A DNA stretch of 64,000 nucleotides from a bacterium (GTDB lineage Bacteria; Deinococcota; Deinococci; Deinococcales; Deinococcaceae): positions 1 to 64,000 of the forward strand of contig JAJZIR010000002.1 of NCBI GenBank assembly GCA_021810505.1, read 5' to 3'. The position numbers and the translations under genes are program-made. Below the pieces are notes generated by a model. The model did no database searches and had not been told where the DNA came from. It worked only from the letters and a program-made list of their open reading frames with translations. Below are positions 9,109 through 17,841 of the stretch, piece by piece; positions within the stretch are counted from its first letter, which is position 1; each line of letters opens with the position of its first letter.

Positions 9109-10439
9109 TGCTGCGCGCCTTCCGCGATGCTTTTCGTGTTCCGGACCTGCAGCGGAAGTTTCTGTTCACCATCTTGCTGATCGGTGTCTACCGCCTCGGC
9201 AACGCCATCCCTACCCCCGGAATCAACCCGCAGACCATCAGCCAGGCGTCCGGAACGGCCGGCGGTTTGCTCAACCTGATCAGCGCCATCTCGGGGGGTA
9301 ACCTGGCCCAGTTCAGCATCTTCGCTCTGGGGGTGCTGCCCTACATCACCGCCAGCATCATCTTCCAGCTGGTCACTACCGCCATCCCCGCCCTGGAGAA
9401 GCTCTCTAAAGAGGGCGAGGAGGGGCGCAAGAAGATCAACCAGTACACCAGGTACGCCGCCATCATCATCGGGGCGCTGCAGTCCTTGTTCCTGTCCATC
9501 TTTGTCTTGCAGTCCAGCAACGGCCTGTACCTGCTGCCGGGCTGGTCACCGGGCCTCAGCTTCACCATCAGCGTGGTGATCACCCAAGTCGCCGGGGTGG
9601 CCCTGGCCATGTGGATCGGCGAGCGCATCTCCGAGGTGGGGATCGGTAACGGGATCAGCCTGATCATCTTCATCGGGATCGTTTCCCGCTTCCCCCAAGC
9701 TTTCTCCTCGATCTTCGTGCTCTACCATACCGGCCAGGTCCCACTGCTCTCCCTGGTCGCTTTCATCGCCATCCTGCTCGCGGCGGTGGTGGCCATCGTC
9801 TGGGTTTACCAGGCCGAGCGCCGCCTGCCGGTGCAGTATGCCAGGAAGGATGTTCCCGGCCTCAGCCGGCGTTCCAGCGGCCAGCAGACCTACCTCCCCG
9901 TCAAATTGAACATGGCTGGAGTGATCCCAGCCATCTTTGCCGCCGCGATGCTCTCCATCCCCAGCATCGTCCAGAACGCCACCCAGGTGAGCCACCCCCA
10001 GGTGGCGGACTTCATCGCCCGCTGGCTCAGCTTGACCTCCAGCACCGGTGTGGTCTTGGAGGTCCTGCTGATCATCGGCTTCACCTACCTGTACAACAGC
10101 ATCCAATTCGATCCCAGGCGGATCGCTGAGAGCCTGCGCGAGGCCGGTGGCTTCATCCCTGGGGTTCGCCCAGGCCAGGCCACTGCCGATTACCTCTCCG
10201 CGGTGAGCAACCGTATCTCGCTCTGGGGCGCTCTGTTCCTGGGTGCCCTGGTGCTCATCCCGCAGCTGCTCCAGAACGTGACCGGAATCTCTGGAGCAGC
10301 CAGCTTCGCCTTTTCTGGGACTGGCCTGCTGATCGTGGTCGGCGTGGCGCTAGATACCCTCAAGCAGGTGGAGGCCCAGCTGACGGTACGCCGCTACGAC
10401 GGCTTCATCTCCAAGGGAAGGTTGCGCGGTGGGCGCTGA
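9108..10439 (+). CDS. secY: Preprotein translocase subunit SecY
   Basis: SecY (443 residues) forms the protein-conducting channel in the inner membrane, with SecE and SecG and driven by SecA or the ribosome. Ten hydrophobic segments are visible. Family marks are FTILLIGVYRLGNAIPTPGI at the first helix, LPYITASIIFQL, GERISEVGIGNGISLIIF, and the cytoplasmic VQYARKD..G..TYLPVKLN loop that contacts SecA. Its end overlaps adk by 11 nt. Confidence 0.98.
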   Translation: MLRAFRDAFRVPDLQRKFLFTILLIGVYRLGNAIPTPGINPQTISQASGTAGGLLNLISAISGGNLAQFSIFALGVLPYITASIIFQLVTTAIPALEKLSKEGEEGRKKINQYTRYAAIIIGALQSLFLSIFVLQSSNGLYLLPGWSPGLSFTISVVITQVAGVALAMWIGERISEVGIGNGISLIIFIGIVSRFPQAFSSIFVLYHTGQVPLLSLVAFIAILLAAVVAIVWVYQAERRLPVQYARKDVPGLSRRSSGQQTYLPVKLNMAGVIPAIFAAAMLSIPSIVQNATQVSHPQVADFIARWLSLTSSTGVVLEVLLIIGFTYLYNSIQFDPRRIAESLREAGGFIPGVRPGQATADYLSAVSNRISLWGALFLGALVLIPQLLQNVTGISGAASFAFSGTGLLIVVGVALDTLKQVEAQLTVRRYDGFISKGRLRGGR

Positions 10440-11019
10440 GACCCCTTTGGCTCTGGTCTTCTTGGGCCCACCGGGAGCGGGGAAGGGGACCCAGGCCCAG
10501 CGCTGGGCCAGCGCCCTGGGGATGACCAAGATCAGTACCGGGGATATCCTCCGCCAGGAGATCGCCGCCGGTACAGCTCTGGGGCAGCAGGTGCAGGGTG
10601 TGATGCGCCAGGGGAAGCTGGTCTCGGACCAGCTGCTGATCGAGCTGATCGAGGGCCGCCTCTCCCGGCTCTCTCCGGTCAGAGCCATCTTCGATGGCTT
10701 CCCGCGCACCGAGGTCCAGGCTGAGGCCCTGCACAGCTTGTTGCGAGAGCGCGGAGTACCCCTGCGGGCAGTGCTGCTCCTGGAAGTCCCCGAGGCGGTG
10801 TTGATCGAGCGGATCGCCTCGCGGGGCAGGGAAGGCCGCGATGACGACGCCATCGAAGTCGCTCGCAAAAGACAACAGGTCTACCGCCAAGAGACCGAGC
10901 CGTTGGTCTCCTACTACGCCCAGCGCGGCCTGCTCAGGCGGACCGACGGGGTGGGTTCTCCGGATCAGGTCTACGCCAGGATCGCGTCCGAACTTGAACA
11001 GGTGCCGGGAATCTGTTAA
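10429..11019 (+). CDS. adk: Adenylate kinase (short form)
   Basis: Adenylate kinase (196 residues) converts ATP + AMP to 2 ADP in the cytosol. LGPPGAGKGTQAQ is the P-loop, TKISTGDILR the AMP-binding part, and FDGFPRT the conserved Arg region. The lid is the short type: between EVPEAVLIERIASRG and QETEPLVSYYAQRG there is no long zinc or beta insertion. The GTG start lies inside secY, behind AGGGAAGG. Its last codons contain a promoter for infA. Confidence 0.97.
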   Translation: MGAETPLALVFLGPPGAGKGTQAQRWASALGMTKISTGDILRQEIAAGTALGQQVQGVMRQGKLVSDQLLIELIEGRLSRLSPVRAIFDGFPRTEVQAEALHSLLRERGVPLRAVLLLEVPEAVLIERIASRGREGRDDDAIEVARKRQQVYRQETEPLVSYYAQRGLLRRTDGVGSPDQVYARIASELEQVPGIC

Positions 11020-11022
11020 GAT
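10994..11022 (+). promoter_or_regulatory. Promoter for infA-rpmJ-alpha genes inside adk
   Basis: TTGAAC (10994-10999) and TAAGAT (11017-11022) with a 17-bp spacer match the housekeeping sigma consensus well; the -10 box contains the adk stop codon. It would give the translation factor IF-1 and the downstream rpsM-rpsK-rpsD-rpoA-rplQ genes a start of their own besides readthrough from the spc genes. Confidence 0.7.
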
Positions 11023-11054
11023 TTCCCCTTGCTGGCGTGCACGCCGGAGGTTGA

Positions 11055-11309
11055 GTGGCCAAGCGGAGAAAAGATGTCCGCGAGAAGCGGGAAAAACGAG
11101 AGTCTGACACGGTACGGGCCGAAGGGGTGATCACGGAATCGCTGCCCAACACCACCTTCCGGGTGCAGCTGGACACCGGCCACGATATCCTCGCCTATAT
11201 CAGCGGCAAGATGCGCATCCACTATATCCGCATCCTGCCCGGGGACCGAGTGGTCCTGGAGATCTCTCCTTACGATCCGACCCGGGGCCGGATCGTCTAC
11301 CGGAAATAG
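11055..11309 (+). CDS. infA: Translation initiation factor IF-1
   Basis: IF-1 (84 residues) is an OB-fold protein that binds the 30S A site during initiation. [38 protein letters not shown] and [13 protein letters not shown] are the family core. The GTG start follows CCGGAGG. A short Arg/Lys/Glu-rich N-terminal extension precedes the usual start of similarity. Confidence 0.97.
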   Translation: MAKRRKDVREKREKRESDTVRAEGVITESLPNTTFRVQLDTGHDILAYISGKMRIHYIRILPGDRVVLEISPYDPTRGRIVYRK

Positions 11310-11336
11310 CTGGGCGCAAGATCCCTCAGGGGTCGA

Positions 11337-11356
11337 GCGCCGCCGCATGGCGGCGC
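11337..11356 (+). promoter_or_regulatory. Hairpin in the infA-rpmJ spacer
   Basis: GCGCCGCC (11337-11344) and GGCGGCGC (11349-11356) form a perfect 8-bp GC stem with a 4-nt loop, ending a few bases before the GAAGGAG ribosome binding site of rpmJ. It could be a processing or attenuation site, or an mRNA target of a ribosomal protein such as S4; the sequence alone does not decide. Confidence 0.45.
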
Positions 11357-11369
11357 GAAGGAGCGAGAC

Positions 11370-11483
11370 ATGAAAGTCAGAACTTCCGTGAAGCGTATCT
11401 GCGACAAGTGCAAGATCGTGCGCCGACATGGGCGCGTGCTGGTCATCTGTGAGACCGCCAAGCACAAGCAGCGGCAGGGCTAG
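11370..11483 (+). CDS. rpmJ: 50S ribosomal protein L36, zinc-binding
   Basis: A 37-residue L36: [20 protein letters not shown] followed by [13 protein letters not shown]. The CxxC...C...H zinc ligands are intact. The ATG follows GAAGGAG. It sits between infA and rpsM as in most bacteria with a classical alpha cluster. Confidence 0.97.
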   Translation: MKVRTSVKRICDKCKIVRRHGRVLVICETAKHKQRQG

Positions 11484-11491
11484 GAGGCGTC

Positions 11492-11872
11492 ATGGCTAGG
11501 ATTGCAGGTGTCGACATTCCCAGGGAGAAGCGGGTCGAGGTCGCCTTGACCTACATCTACGGCGTCGGTCTCAGCCGGGCTAAGCAGGCGTTGGCGAAGG
11601 CCGGGGTGCATCCGGATACCCGGGTGAAGGCCCTCACCGAGTCGGAGGTGACCCGCCTGCGCGACGCGGTCGAACGCGAATACAAGGTGGAGGGCGATCT
11701 GCGCGGGGAAGTGGGGCAGAACATCAAGCGCCTGATGGATATCGGGGCCTATAGGGGTCTGCGCCACCGCCGCGGCTTGCCGGTGCGCGGCCAGCGCACC
11801 AAGACCAATGCCCGTTCCCGTAAAGGCGCGCGCAAGACGGTAGCCGGTAAGAAGAAGGCGGCGAGGAAGTAA
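11492..11872 (+). CDS. rpsM: 30S ribosomal protein S13
   Basis: S13 (126 residues) at the top of the 30S head contacts the 50S subunit and P-site t[43 protein letters not shown] and [18 protein letters not shown] are S13 signatures. TAGGAGG, overlapping the rpmJ stop, precedes the ATG. The TAA shares one base with the rpsK ATG. Confidence 0.98.
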   Translation: MARIAGVDIPREKRVEVALTYIYGVGLSRAKQALAKAGVHPDTRVKALTESEVTRLRDAVEREYKVEGDLRGEVGQNIKRLMDIGAYRGLRHRRGLPVRGQRTKTNARSRKGARKTVAGKKKAARK

Positions 11873-12264
11873 TGCCCAAAGCGACGCGCCAAGCTAAGGC
11901 CAAGCGGGTTCGGCGCAACATCCCGCACGGTCGCGCCTACATTCACGCCTCCTACAACAACACCATCGTCACCATCACCGATCCCGAAGGCAACAGCGTG
12001 GCCTGGTCCTCTGGCGGCACCATCGGCTACAAGGGGAGCAAGAAGGGGACGCCCTACGCTGCGCAGCTGGCTGCCGCTGACGCGGTGAAGAAGGCGCAGT
12101 CCTTTGGGATGGGCCAGGTGGAAGTGATCGTCAGGGGGACCGGATCGGGCAGGGAGCAGGCCATCCGGGCCATTCAGGCCAGCGGGATCGAGGTCAAATC
12201 GATCATGGACGACACCCCGGTGCCGCATAACGGTTGCCGGCCGGCTAAAAAGAACAGGATGTGA
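11872..12264 (+). CDS. rpsK: 30S ribosomal protein S11
   Basis: S11 (130 residues) is part of the platform near the mRNA exit. [39 protein letters not shown] and the C-terminal [17 protein letters not shown] motif are diagnostic. It starts on the rpsM stop codon. Four bases separate its stop from the rpsD start. Confidence 0.98.
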   Translation: MPKATRQAKAKRVRRNIPHGRAYIHASYNNTIVTITDPEGNSVAWSSGGTIGYKGSKKGTPYAAQLAAADAVKKAQSFGMGQVEVIVRGTGSGREQAIRAIQASGIEVKSIMDDTPVPHNGCRPAKKNRM

Positions 12265-12268
12265 TCTG

Positions 12269-12886
12269 GTGGGACGTTATCTTGGTCCAGTTGTCAAGCT
12301 CTGCCGCCGCGAGGGGGCCAATCTGGCGGAGACCGAGAAAGTCCAGCGCTACCTGGATAAGCGGCCCTACGCGCCCGGTCAGCACGGCCAGCGCCGCCGC
12401 GGCCGGGTCAGCGACTATGCGGTCCGCTTGCGGGAAAAGCAGAAACTAGCTCGCATCTACGGTTTGGGGGAGCGCCAATTCCGCAACCTGTTCGAGCGCG
12501 CCTCGTCGGTGAACGGGGTGACCGGAACGGTATTCCTGCAGATGCTGGAGTCCAGGTTGGACAATGTGGTCTTCCGCTTAGGGATCGCGGCCACCCGCCG
12601 CCAGGCTCGCCAGATGGTCGGCCACGGCCATATCACGGTCAACTCCCGGCGTACCGACATCCCTTCCTATCAGGTGCAACCCAGCGATGTCATCGCGGTG
12701 GCGGAGGGCAGCCGCCAGCTGCCCTTGGTGGTGGAGAACCTGGAAGCAGCCAAGCGCCGGAGGGTCAGCCCCTGGCTCAGCTTCGACCCCGCCGAGTTCT
12801 CGGGGCAGTTTCTCCGCCTCCCTGCCCGGGAAGATCTAGCCCTGCCGATCACCGAAAACTACATCATCGAGTACTACTCACGTTAA
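12269..12886 (+). CDS. rpsD: 30S ribosomal protein S4
   Basis: S4 (205 residues) nucleates 16S rRNA folding. [15 protein letters not shown] at the start, [20 protein letters not shown], and the S4 RNA-binding fold with [20 protein letters not shown] are the family core. It starts with GTG. No zinc ligand cluster (as in Thermus S4) is visible at the N-terminus; only one cysteine is present there. Confidence 0.97.
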   Translation: MGRYLGPVVKLCRREGANLAETEKVQRYLDKRPYAPGQHGQRRRGRVSDYAVRLREKQKLARIYGLGERQFRNLFERASSVNGVTGTVFLQMLESRLDNVVFRLGIAATRRQARQMVGHGHITVNSRRTDIPSYQVQPSDVIAVAEGSRQLPLVVENLEAAKRRRVSPWLSFDPAEFSGQFLRLPAREDLALPITENYIIEYYSR

Positions 12887-12897
12887 CGGAGGACGTC

Positions 12898-13851
12898 GTG
12901 GAGATCAAGAGGCCACAGCTCAGAGCCCACATTGAAGGGAATTACGGCGAATTCGTGTTGGAGCCGCTTGCCCGGGGCTATGGCGTGACCCTGGGGAATC
13001 CGCTCCGGCGTATCCTGCTGTCCAGCATCCGCGGGACCGCGGTCACCAGCGTCTACGTCGAAGATATCTACCACGAGTTCTCGACCATTCCGGGCGTCGT
13101 GGAGGATGTGATCCAGATCATCCTGAACCTCAAAGAGTTGGTCGTGAAGTTCCACGCCGAGGGGCCTAAGACGCTCACCCTACGCGCTCAGGGCCCGGCG
13201 GTAGTCACGGCCAAGGACTTCGAGGTTCCTAGCGACGCCGAGATCGTGAACTCTGACCAGCACATCGCCACCCTGTCCGAGGGCGGCAGGTTGGTCATGG
13301 AGGTGCGAGTGGAGGAGGGCGAGGGCTACAGCCCGGCTGATAAACACTCCACCAAAGACCGGATCAACAGCATCCCGGTCGATGCGATCTTCACGCCGAT
13401 CCGGCGAGTGGCTTACCACGTCGAAGATACCCGGGTAGGTCAGCAGACCGACCTGGACCGCCTGATCCTGCGCATCTGGACTGACGGTAGCGTCGACCCG
13501 CAGTCGGCCCTGGACCGAGCGGTGGCCATCCTCCAGGGACAGCTCAGCGTCTTCTCTGCCCCGCCGGAAGTGGCTAGAAACGGTGCCGAGATGAGCCTAG
13601 ATCCTGGCTACCTCGGTTTCTCAGTCAACCCCGAACCCCTGCCCGAGCTGGAACCCCCGCGGGTGACGCTGGAGGGCTTGGGCTTGACCACTAGGGTGCT
13701 CCACTCGCTCAAGGAAGAGGGTATCGACTCGGTCGACGCCCTGCTCGCTCTCTCGGACCGCGATCTCAAGAAGGTCCCGGGCATCGGCGAGCGCTCCTTG
13801 GACGAGATCAAACAACAGCTTGCCCAGCACGGGCTGGAAATGCGCAACTGA
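12898..13851 (+). CDS. rpoA: DNA-directed RNA polymerase subunit alpha
   Basis: The alpha subunit (317 residues) dimerises to start polymerase assembly. The N-terminal domain carries RGYGVTLGNPLRRILLSSI and the middle part VDAIFTPIRRVAYHVEDTRV; the C-terminal domain with LTTRVLHSLKEEGID and LKKVPGIGERSLDEIK binds UP elements and activators. GTG start behind CGGAGG. Length fits the family. Confidence 0.98.
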   Translation: MEIKRPQLRAHIEGNYGEFVLEPLARGYGVTLGNPLRRILLSSIRGTAVTSVYVEDIYHEFSTIPGVVEDVIQIILNLKELVVKFHAEGPKTLTLRAQGPAVVTAKDFEVPSDAEIVNSDQHIATLSEGGRLVMEVRVEEGEGYSPADKHSTKDRINSIPVDAIFTPIRRVAYHVEDTRVGQQTDLDRLILRIWTDGSVDPQSALDRAVAILQGQLSVFSAPPEVARNGAEMSLDPGYLGFSVNPEPLPELEPPRVTLEGLGLTTRVLHSLKEEGIDSVDALLALSDRDLKKVPGIGERSLDEIKQQLAQHGLEMRN

Positions 13852-13886
13852 CGGCGACCTGCGCCTAGCGTTCCTGGGAGGAATCC

Positions 13887-14237
13887 ATGCATCACGGAAA
13901 GTCCGGGCGCAAGCTCGGTAGAACTCAGAATGCCCGGCGCTCGCTGGCCAGGGCTCAGGCCACCGCCCTGCTGCGCAGCGGTCGGATCCAGACTACCCTG
14001 GCCAAGGCCAAGGAGCTGCGCGGTTTTGTCGAGGAGCTGATCACCACCGCCAAGGGCGGTGACCTCCATGCCCGCCGGCAAGTGCTCCAGGACCTCCAGG
14101 ATGTGACCGTGGTCAGAAAGCTCTTCGATGAGCTGGCCCCTAAGTACCGCGACCGTCCGGGCGGGTACGTGCGGGTCCTCAAGGTGGGTTTCCGCCGCGG
14201 TGACGCCTCAGAGGTCGCCCTGGTCGAACTGGTCTAG
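13887..14237 (+). CDS. rplQ: 50S ribosomal protein L17
   Basis: L17 (116 residues), the last gene of the cluster: [20 protein letters not shown] and the [12 protein letters not shown]-type helix are characteristic. GGAGGAATCC stands before the ATG. Behind the stop there is no strong terminator; only weak repeats (TACCGC...GCGGTA) with T-rich stretches at 14244-14283 are seen, so I do not call one. Confidence 0.97.
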   Translation: MHHGKSGRKLGRTQNARRSLARAQATALLRSGRIQTTLAKAKELRGFVEELITTAKGGDLHARRQVLQDLQDVTVVRKLFDELAPKYRDRPGGYVRVLKVGFRRGDASEVALVELV

Positions 14238-14329
14238 AGACGATACCGCTCGCTTAGCGTGATTTTGGCCTGATTTTGCGGTAGAGCGCTCGCTGGGATG
14301 GCAGGGGGCATGGACGTAAAGGAGGTGGG

Positions 14330-14764
14330 GTGCCGGAGACAAGGGGTCTGCTGGAGGCCGCGCTCTACGTCGAAGATATGGACCGTGCCGTCGCCTTCTT
14401 TGCAGGTGTGCTCGGGTTTCGGTGCATGGACGCTGGAAGCCGGCTCTCTGCCTTCGATCTGGGGCGGAGCGGTGTCCTCTTGTTGTGTACCAGAGGAGCT
14501 TCTCGTACCGACCTGATCAGCGACGGAGGAGTCATCCCGGGCCACGATGGATTTGGGCCGCAACACATCGCCTTCGCCATCGAAGCAGACGGCTACGCTT
14601 CCTGGCGAGCCCACCTGCAATCCCGCGGTGTGATGATTCGCAGCGAAGTAGTCTGGCCTAGCGGCGCGCGGAGCCTGTATTTCGAAGACCCCGATGGTCA
14701 TATCCTCGAATTTGCTACCGTTGGGGTCTGGCCTAATTCGCCTGGCTTGTCGGCTCGCTGGTAA
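14330..14764 (+). CDS. VOC superfamily protein (glyoxalase/dioxygenase fold)
   Basis: A 144-residue single VOC module: LYVEDMDRAVAFFAGVLGFR forms the first beta-alpha-beta unit, GPQHIAFAI carries the usual metal-binding histidine and FEDPDGHILEFAT the usual glutamate, so a metalloenzyme is likely. The substrate cannot be told; the family includes lactoylglutathione lyases, extradiol dioxygenases and thiol transferases. The GTG start follows AAAGGAGG at 14317 closely. It is the first gene after the ribosomal cluster and stands alone. Confidence 0.8.
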   Translation: MPETRGLLEAALYVEDMDRAVAFFAGVLGFRCMDAGSRLSAFDLGRSGVLLLCTRGASRTDLISDGGVIPGHDGFGPQHIAFAIEADGYASWRAHLQSRGVMIRSEVVWPSGARSLYFEDPDGHILEFATVGVWPNSPGLSARW

Positions 14765-14989
14765 CCGAAGTGTGTATGCTGTAAGACCAGCCACAGCCCC
14801 CTTCCGGGGCAGCAGGCCGCTTCTGTGGGGCAGGAACCCGCCGAAGCCGTTCAGGATCTTCCACCCTGAACACCCGCCGGAATCCCCGTGAACAGGAGGG
14901 TGTCAACTTTCTCCGGATGACGTAGCGGTCCCATCAACCTCTCTGGCGCATATTATTTCTCGCTCCAGCTCATCGCGCCGTCTCCTCGA

Positions 14990-15133
14990 CCAGGGCGTGT
15001 GGAAGGGCTTGGACCTGGAAGGTCAGGGATCTCCACGCGCCCAGGGCTTAGGGGTACCTGGGCAGTCTGGAAGAAGTCCAGCTGCTGCCCTTACCCCTCC
15101 ACTCCGTTGCGGACGGGGGTACTCCTGACCGCA
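14990..15133. ncRNA. Candidate structured RNA segment (strand unknown)
   Basis: Two neighbouring composite hairpins stand out. In the first, 14993-15003 pairs with 15032-15042 (11 bp, one G-U) and encloses a small GACCT/AGGTC stem. In the second, 15050-15056 pairs with 15092-15098, 15060-15065 with 15085-15090 and 15067-15071 with 15077-15081: 18 pairs with small internal loops and an AGAAG loop. A weaker TGCGG/CCGCA stem follows (15108-15133). I find no RNase P, tmRNA, SRP or T-box core motif. Either an unknown RNA or hairpins of a dead mobile element. Confidence 0.3.
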
Positions 15134-15762
15134 GACCGGGCAAGTAGGCCCAGCGCGGAGCGCCGGCAGTCCAGCTGAAAGCCCCCGGTCCCACTCAGCT
15201 CTGTTTCTTATCAGGATTTTCGCCTAGCACTTAGAGCCCTTCTAAGGCCTTCCGCTTCCGTAATGAAACTCAGTTTGATCGGCGGTCTGGTGAGAGCTGC
15301 TCCGCTGCTGCCTACAACCGAGGAGGGATCTCCGGCCTTCCCCGGCAACAGAGAGCCGCCTTCAGCTTCCCCGAAGGGGGAAGTGTCCAGTAGGAATCTT
15401 CAGTTTTCCCCCCTCTACGGGACCAACGGGGCGGTGCAGGCAGCTGAGCACCTGGTGCGCCGAGGGGGCAGCAGCACGACCTTCAAGGCTATCCCCTGCT
15501 GTGGGGACCTCAGGGCAGCCGCTCTTTGGCCCAGGTAGCTTCAGGGCCCGTGCCTAGGCCGATGGCGGAACGAGCGATGCGGCGCCTGCTTTCGAGTTGC
15601 TCCCTCAAAGCCTTAGCCGCGAAGAAAACCCTGCTTGTAGGGCGTACTTGGCGTCGCTTCCGCGCGCCTCACCTGCAGGCGTGGCTGGCTCGGTGTTCGA
15701 TTTCACGCTGCTAGTCGAGGGGGAAGCTCTAGCTGGTCCTCCGCTGCCGCCTGCACCTGATC

Positions 15763-15875
15763 GGCGACGGAAAAGCCGGGGGTATCCAGCCCAGGGTCAT
15801 CCGGCGCAGCGCGCACGGCTTCCGCAGCTATATCCCAGCTTCTGTGTCGCTATCCTGTTCCGCTGCGGCGAGCTT
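15763..15875 (+). pseudogene. Remnant of an ISL3-like transposase, C-terminal end
   Basis: From 15763 the + strand reads GDGKAGGIQPRVIRRSAHGF and RSY, and after a frameshift AILFRCGEL. This closely resembles the end of ISL3-family DDE transposases, which read roughly NGKxEGIxxKIRxIRRxAxGFRSxxxYRxRxLFxCG. The catalytic glutamate position is replaced by glycine and at least one indel breaks the frame, so it is dead. The upstream part of the element is not recognisable, nor are its ends. Confidence 0.5.
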
Positions 15876-16212
15876 GATCCCTTTTCAGTTGGCCACCGGG
15901 CTCTGGCCAGGCCCTGACCCGACCGGAAAACTGGAAGAACCAAAAATCTTTCCAGCCTCTCCGGTGCAAGCGCTGGACCGACTCCACTAAAGCTTTGGGG
16001 ATGAGCCGACAAGGCCGGTACTTCTTCCGATTCGTTCCCCTCAATGCTGCCAGGCCTGCGCCTTCGACTCCCGGCCAGGCGTTTACCCCCTAGCGCGCTC
16101 GCGAGCGGGTTCCTGGACGGGTACTTAAGGAAAACTCGGTACAGCGATCCCCAGAGCCCGTTCTCACCTGGGGCCTGCTCGCTGAGCTGGTAAGAGAGTT
16201 CGCCGGCGCTTC

Positions 16213-17841
16213 CTAGCCTTCTTTGCGCGGTGGCTGATCGGCCGCCGCGGTATTCAGCAGGTCTTCGGGCCCCAAGCCGGCCTTACGGGCCATCCAGACA
16301 CCGTAGCGCAGGTCATCTAAGCCGGACAAGCTGTGGGCATCGGTGTTGACTGCGAAGCGTAGCCGCTTCCGCCAGCGCAGGGCCAGGCGCCAGTCCAGAT
16401 CCAAGCGGTGGGGGTTGGCGTTGATCTCGATGATGGTTTTACTGCTCAAGGCAGCTTCCAAGACGGCTCCCAAGTCGGCCTGGTAACCAGGGCGCCGCAG
16501 CAGCAGGCGCCCGCTGGGGTGGCCTAGGATGGTGACCAGCGGGTGCTGGACGGCCCGAATCAGCCGCTCGGTCTGAGCCGCCTCGGTCAGGTCGAAGTGG
16601 CTGTGGACGCTGGCGACCACGTAGTCCAACTCTGCCAACACCTCATCGGGATAATCGAGCGACCCATCCGCTAAGATATCGACCTCGCTCCCCGCCCAGA
16701 TTTGGTACCCCTCGCCCTGCAGGGCCCGGATCTCTTGCAGCTGTGACCTGAGCGCCGAGACGCTGAGCCCGTGGGCGTAGCTGGCCGAGCGGCTGTGATC
16801 GGCGCTGCCCAGCGCGCAGCCTCGCTGCCGCGCCGCTTCGGCCAGCTCCCTCAGGGTAGGAGTCCCGTCGGAGGCCCGACTGTGCACGTGCAGGAGCTGC
16901 CGGATAGCTCCGGTCTCGACTAGGGTCGGCGGGTCCTCGGGCCACCAGGCGGTGTGCTCCGGCTCGCGCAACTCGGGAGGCCAGCCCCCTAAACCTAGCA
17001 GCGCGAGCAATTCCTCCTCGCTACCCACCTCGACCAGCTCGGCCCCTTTCCAAAGCCCACGGTCATCCAAGCGCAGGCCGAGCTGTTCGGCCCGTCGGCA
17101 GGCCAGAGCGACGAATTCAGCTGAGCCGCTCAGTACCAGCTGCTGCGCCGCCCGCCCGCCCGCCCGCTGAGGGTGGAGCGTGACGGGGTAGCCCCGGAGC
17201 GTGCCCTGCCACGCCCCGTGCGGCAATTTTTCCCAGTTGCCTTCCTCTGGGGGGTGTGTACCCAGGAATTCCAGCGCTCCCACCAGCTCCAGCCGCCGCC
17301 GGAGCTGGCCGACCGGAAGGCACGAGGGATCGCCGGCCTGCACGATCTGCGCGAGCTGCTCGGCCTGCGCGATGCGCAGCTGCCCCGCGCTGGCTAGGAA
17401 GAATTCCGCTGCCGCCTGCAGGGCTGCCTGCTTCTTGGGCCCGAAACCGGGGAGCTGCGCGACCTGGCCGGAGCGACAGGCTTCGAGCAGCGCCTGCGGG
17501 CCGGCGATATCGGCTTCCCAGAGCGCCCTGGCCGTTCCGGGCCCCACTCCGCGCAGCCCGAGCAGCTCGCGCACGCCCTCAGGGACCTGGGCTTTGAGCT
17601 CTTCCAGCAGGCCCAGGTGGCCGCTGGACCACAGCTCGCTCAGCTGGGCGGAGAGCTGCGGACCGATCCCGCTGACCTGGAGGAAACGCCCAGCGGCCAA
17701 CTCCTCTGCGCTAAGTGAGCTGCTCTTCAGCTGGCGTGCTGCCCGGCGGTAGCTAGCTACTCGGAAAGAGCTGTCGCCAGCTACTTCCAAGAGATCGGCG
17801 ACTTCTTCCAGCGCGGAGATCAGCTCGCCCAAGTCGGTCAC
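16213..17841 (-). CDS. polX: PolX-like protein with intact PHP domain but degenerate polymerase palm
   Basis: Bacterial PolX joins a family X DNA polymerase to a C-terminal PHP phosphoesterase and acts in base excision repair. The 542 residues keep the order: 8-kDa-like region, three helix-hairpin-helix motifs (VSGIGPQLSAQL, LRGVGPGTARAL, LPGFGPKKQAAL) and a PHP domain with HVHSRASDG, SADHS, GSEVDI, SVHSHF, LGHPSGR and NTDAHS. In the palm, the GDIDxL-type motif reads LVGALEFLG and the third Asp motif (xVDLRV) reads PVTLHP, so all three catalytic aspartates appear lost. Likely a structure-specific nuclease or phosphatase only. The GTG start overlaps the hisJ stop. Confidence 0.85.
   Translation of the reverse strand: MTDLGELISALEEVADLLEVAGDSSFRVASYRRAARQLKSSSLSAEELAAGRFLQVSGIGPQLSAQLSELWSSGHLGLLEELKAQVPEGVRELLGLRGVGPGTARALWEADIAGPQALLEACRSGQVAQLPGFGPKKQAALQAAAEFFLASAGQLRIAQAEQLAQIVQAGDPSCLPVGQLRRRLELVGALEFLGTHPPEEGNWEKLPHGAWQGTLRGYPVTLHPQRAGGRAAQQLVLSGSAEFVALACRRAEQLGLRLDDRGLWKGAELVEVGSEEELLALLGLGGWPPELREPEHTAWWPEDPPTLVETGAIRQLLHVHSRASDGTPTLRELAEAARQRGCALGSADHSRSASYAHGLSVSALRSQLQEIRALQGEGYQIWAGSEVDILADGSLDYPDEVLAELDYVVASVHSHFDLTEAAQTERLIRAVQHPLVTILGHPSGRLLLRRPGYQADLGAVLEAALSSKTIIEINANPHRLDLDWRLALRWRKRLRFAVNTDAHSLSGLDDLRYGVWMARKAGLGPEDLLNTAAADQPPRKEG

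Larger units (their letters stand above)
14765..16212. other. 1.4 kb stretch without an intact gene
   Basis: No open frame here has family similarity, a good start or neighbour-like codon use; short frames on both strands run into stops. What can be seen is a pair of long hairpins at 14993-15098, a 7-bp GAAG-capped hairpin at 15366-15383, and a frameshifted piece of an apparent transposase at 15763-15875. The segment looks like decayed mobile DNA, possibly with a structured RNA inside. It separates the ribosomal block from the polX operon. Confidence 0.6.

Noticed and set aside
14894-14916. TGTCAACTTTCTCCGG, resembling an insertion sequence end
   Set aside because: No inverted partner was found in the window and no transposase is attached, so it cannot be supported.
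15263-15917. Open frames of 60-106 codons in the gene-free stretch
   Set aside because: Pro/Arg/Ser-rich, overlapping in different frames, no good start sites; the only meaningful similarity is the transposase fragment, which crosses frames.
16096-16107. Palindrome CGCTCGCGAGCG
   Set aside because: Short, GC-only palindromes of this kind are expected by chance in such DNA and it is not placed at a promoter.
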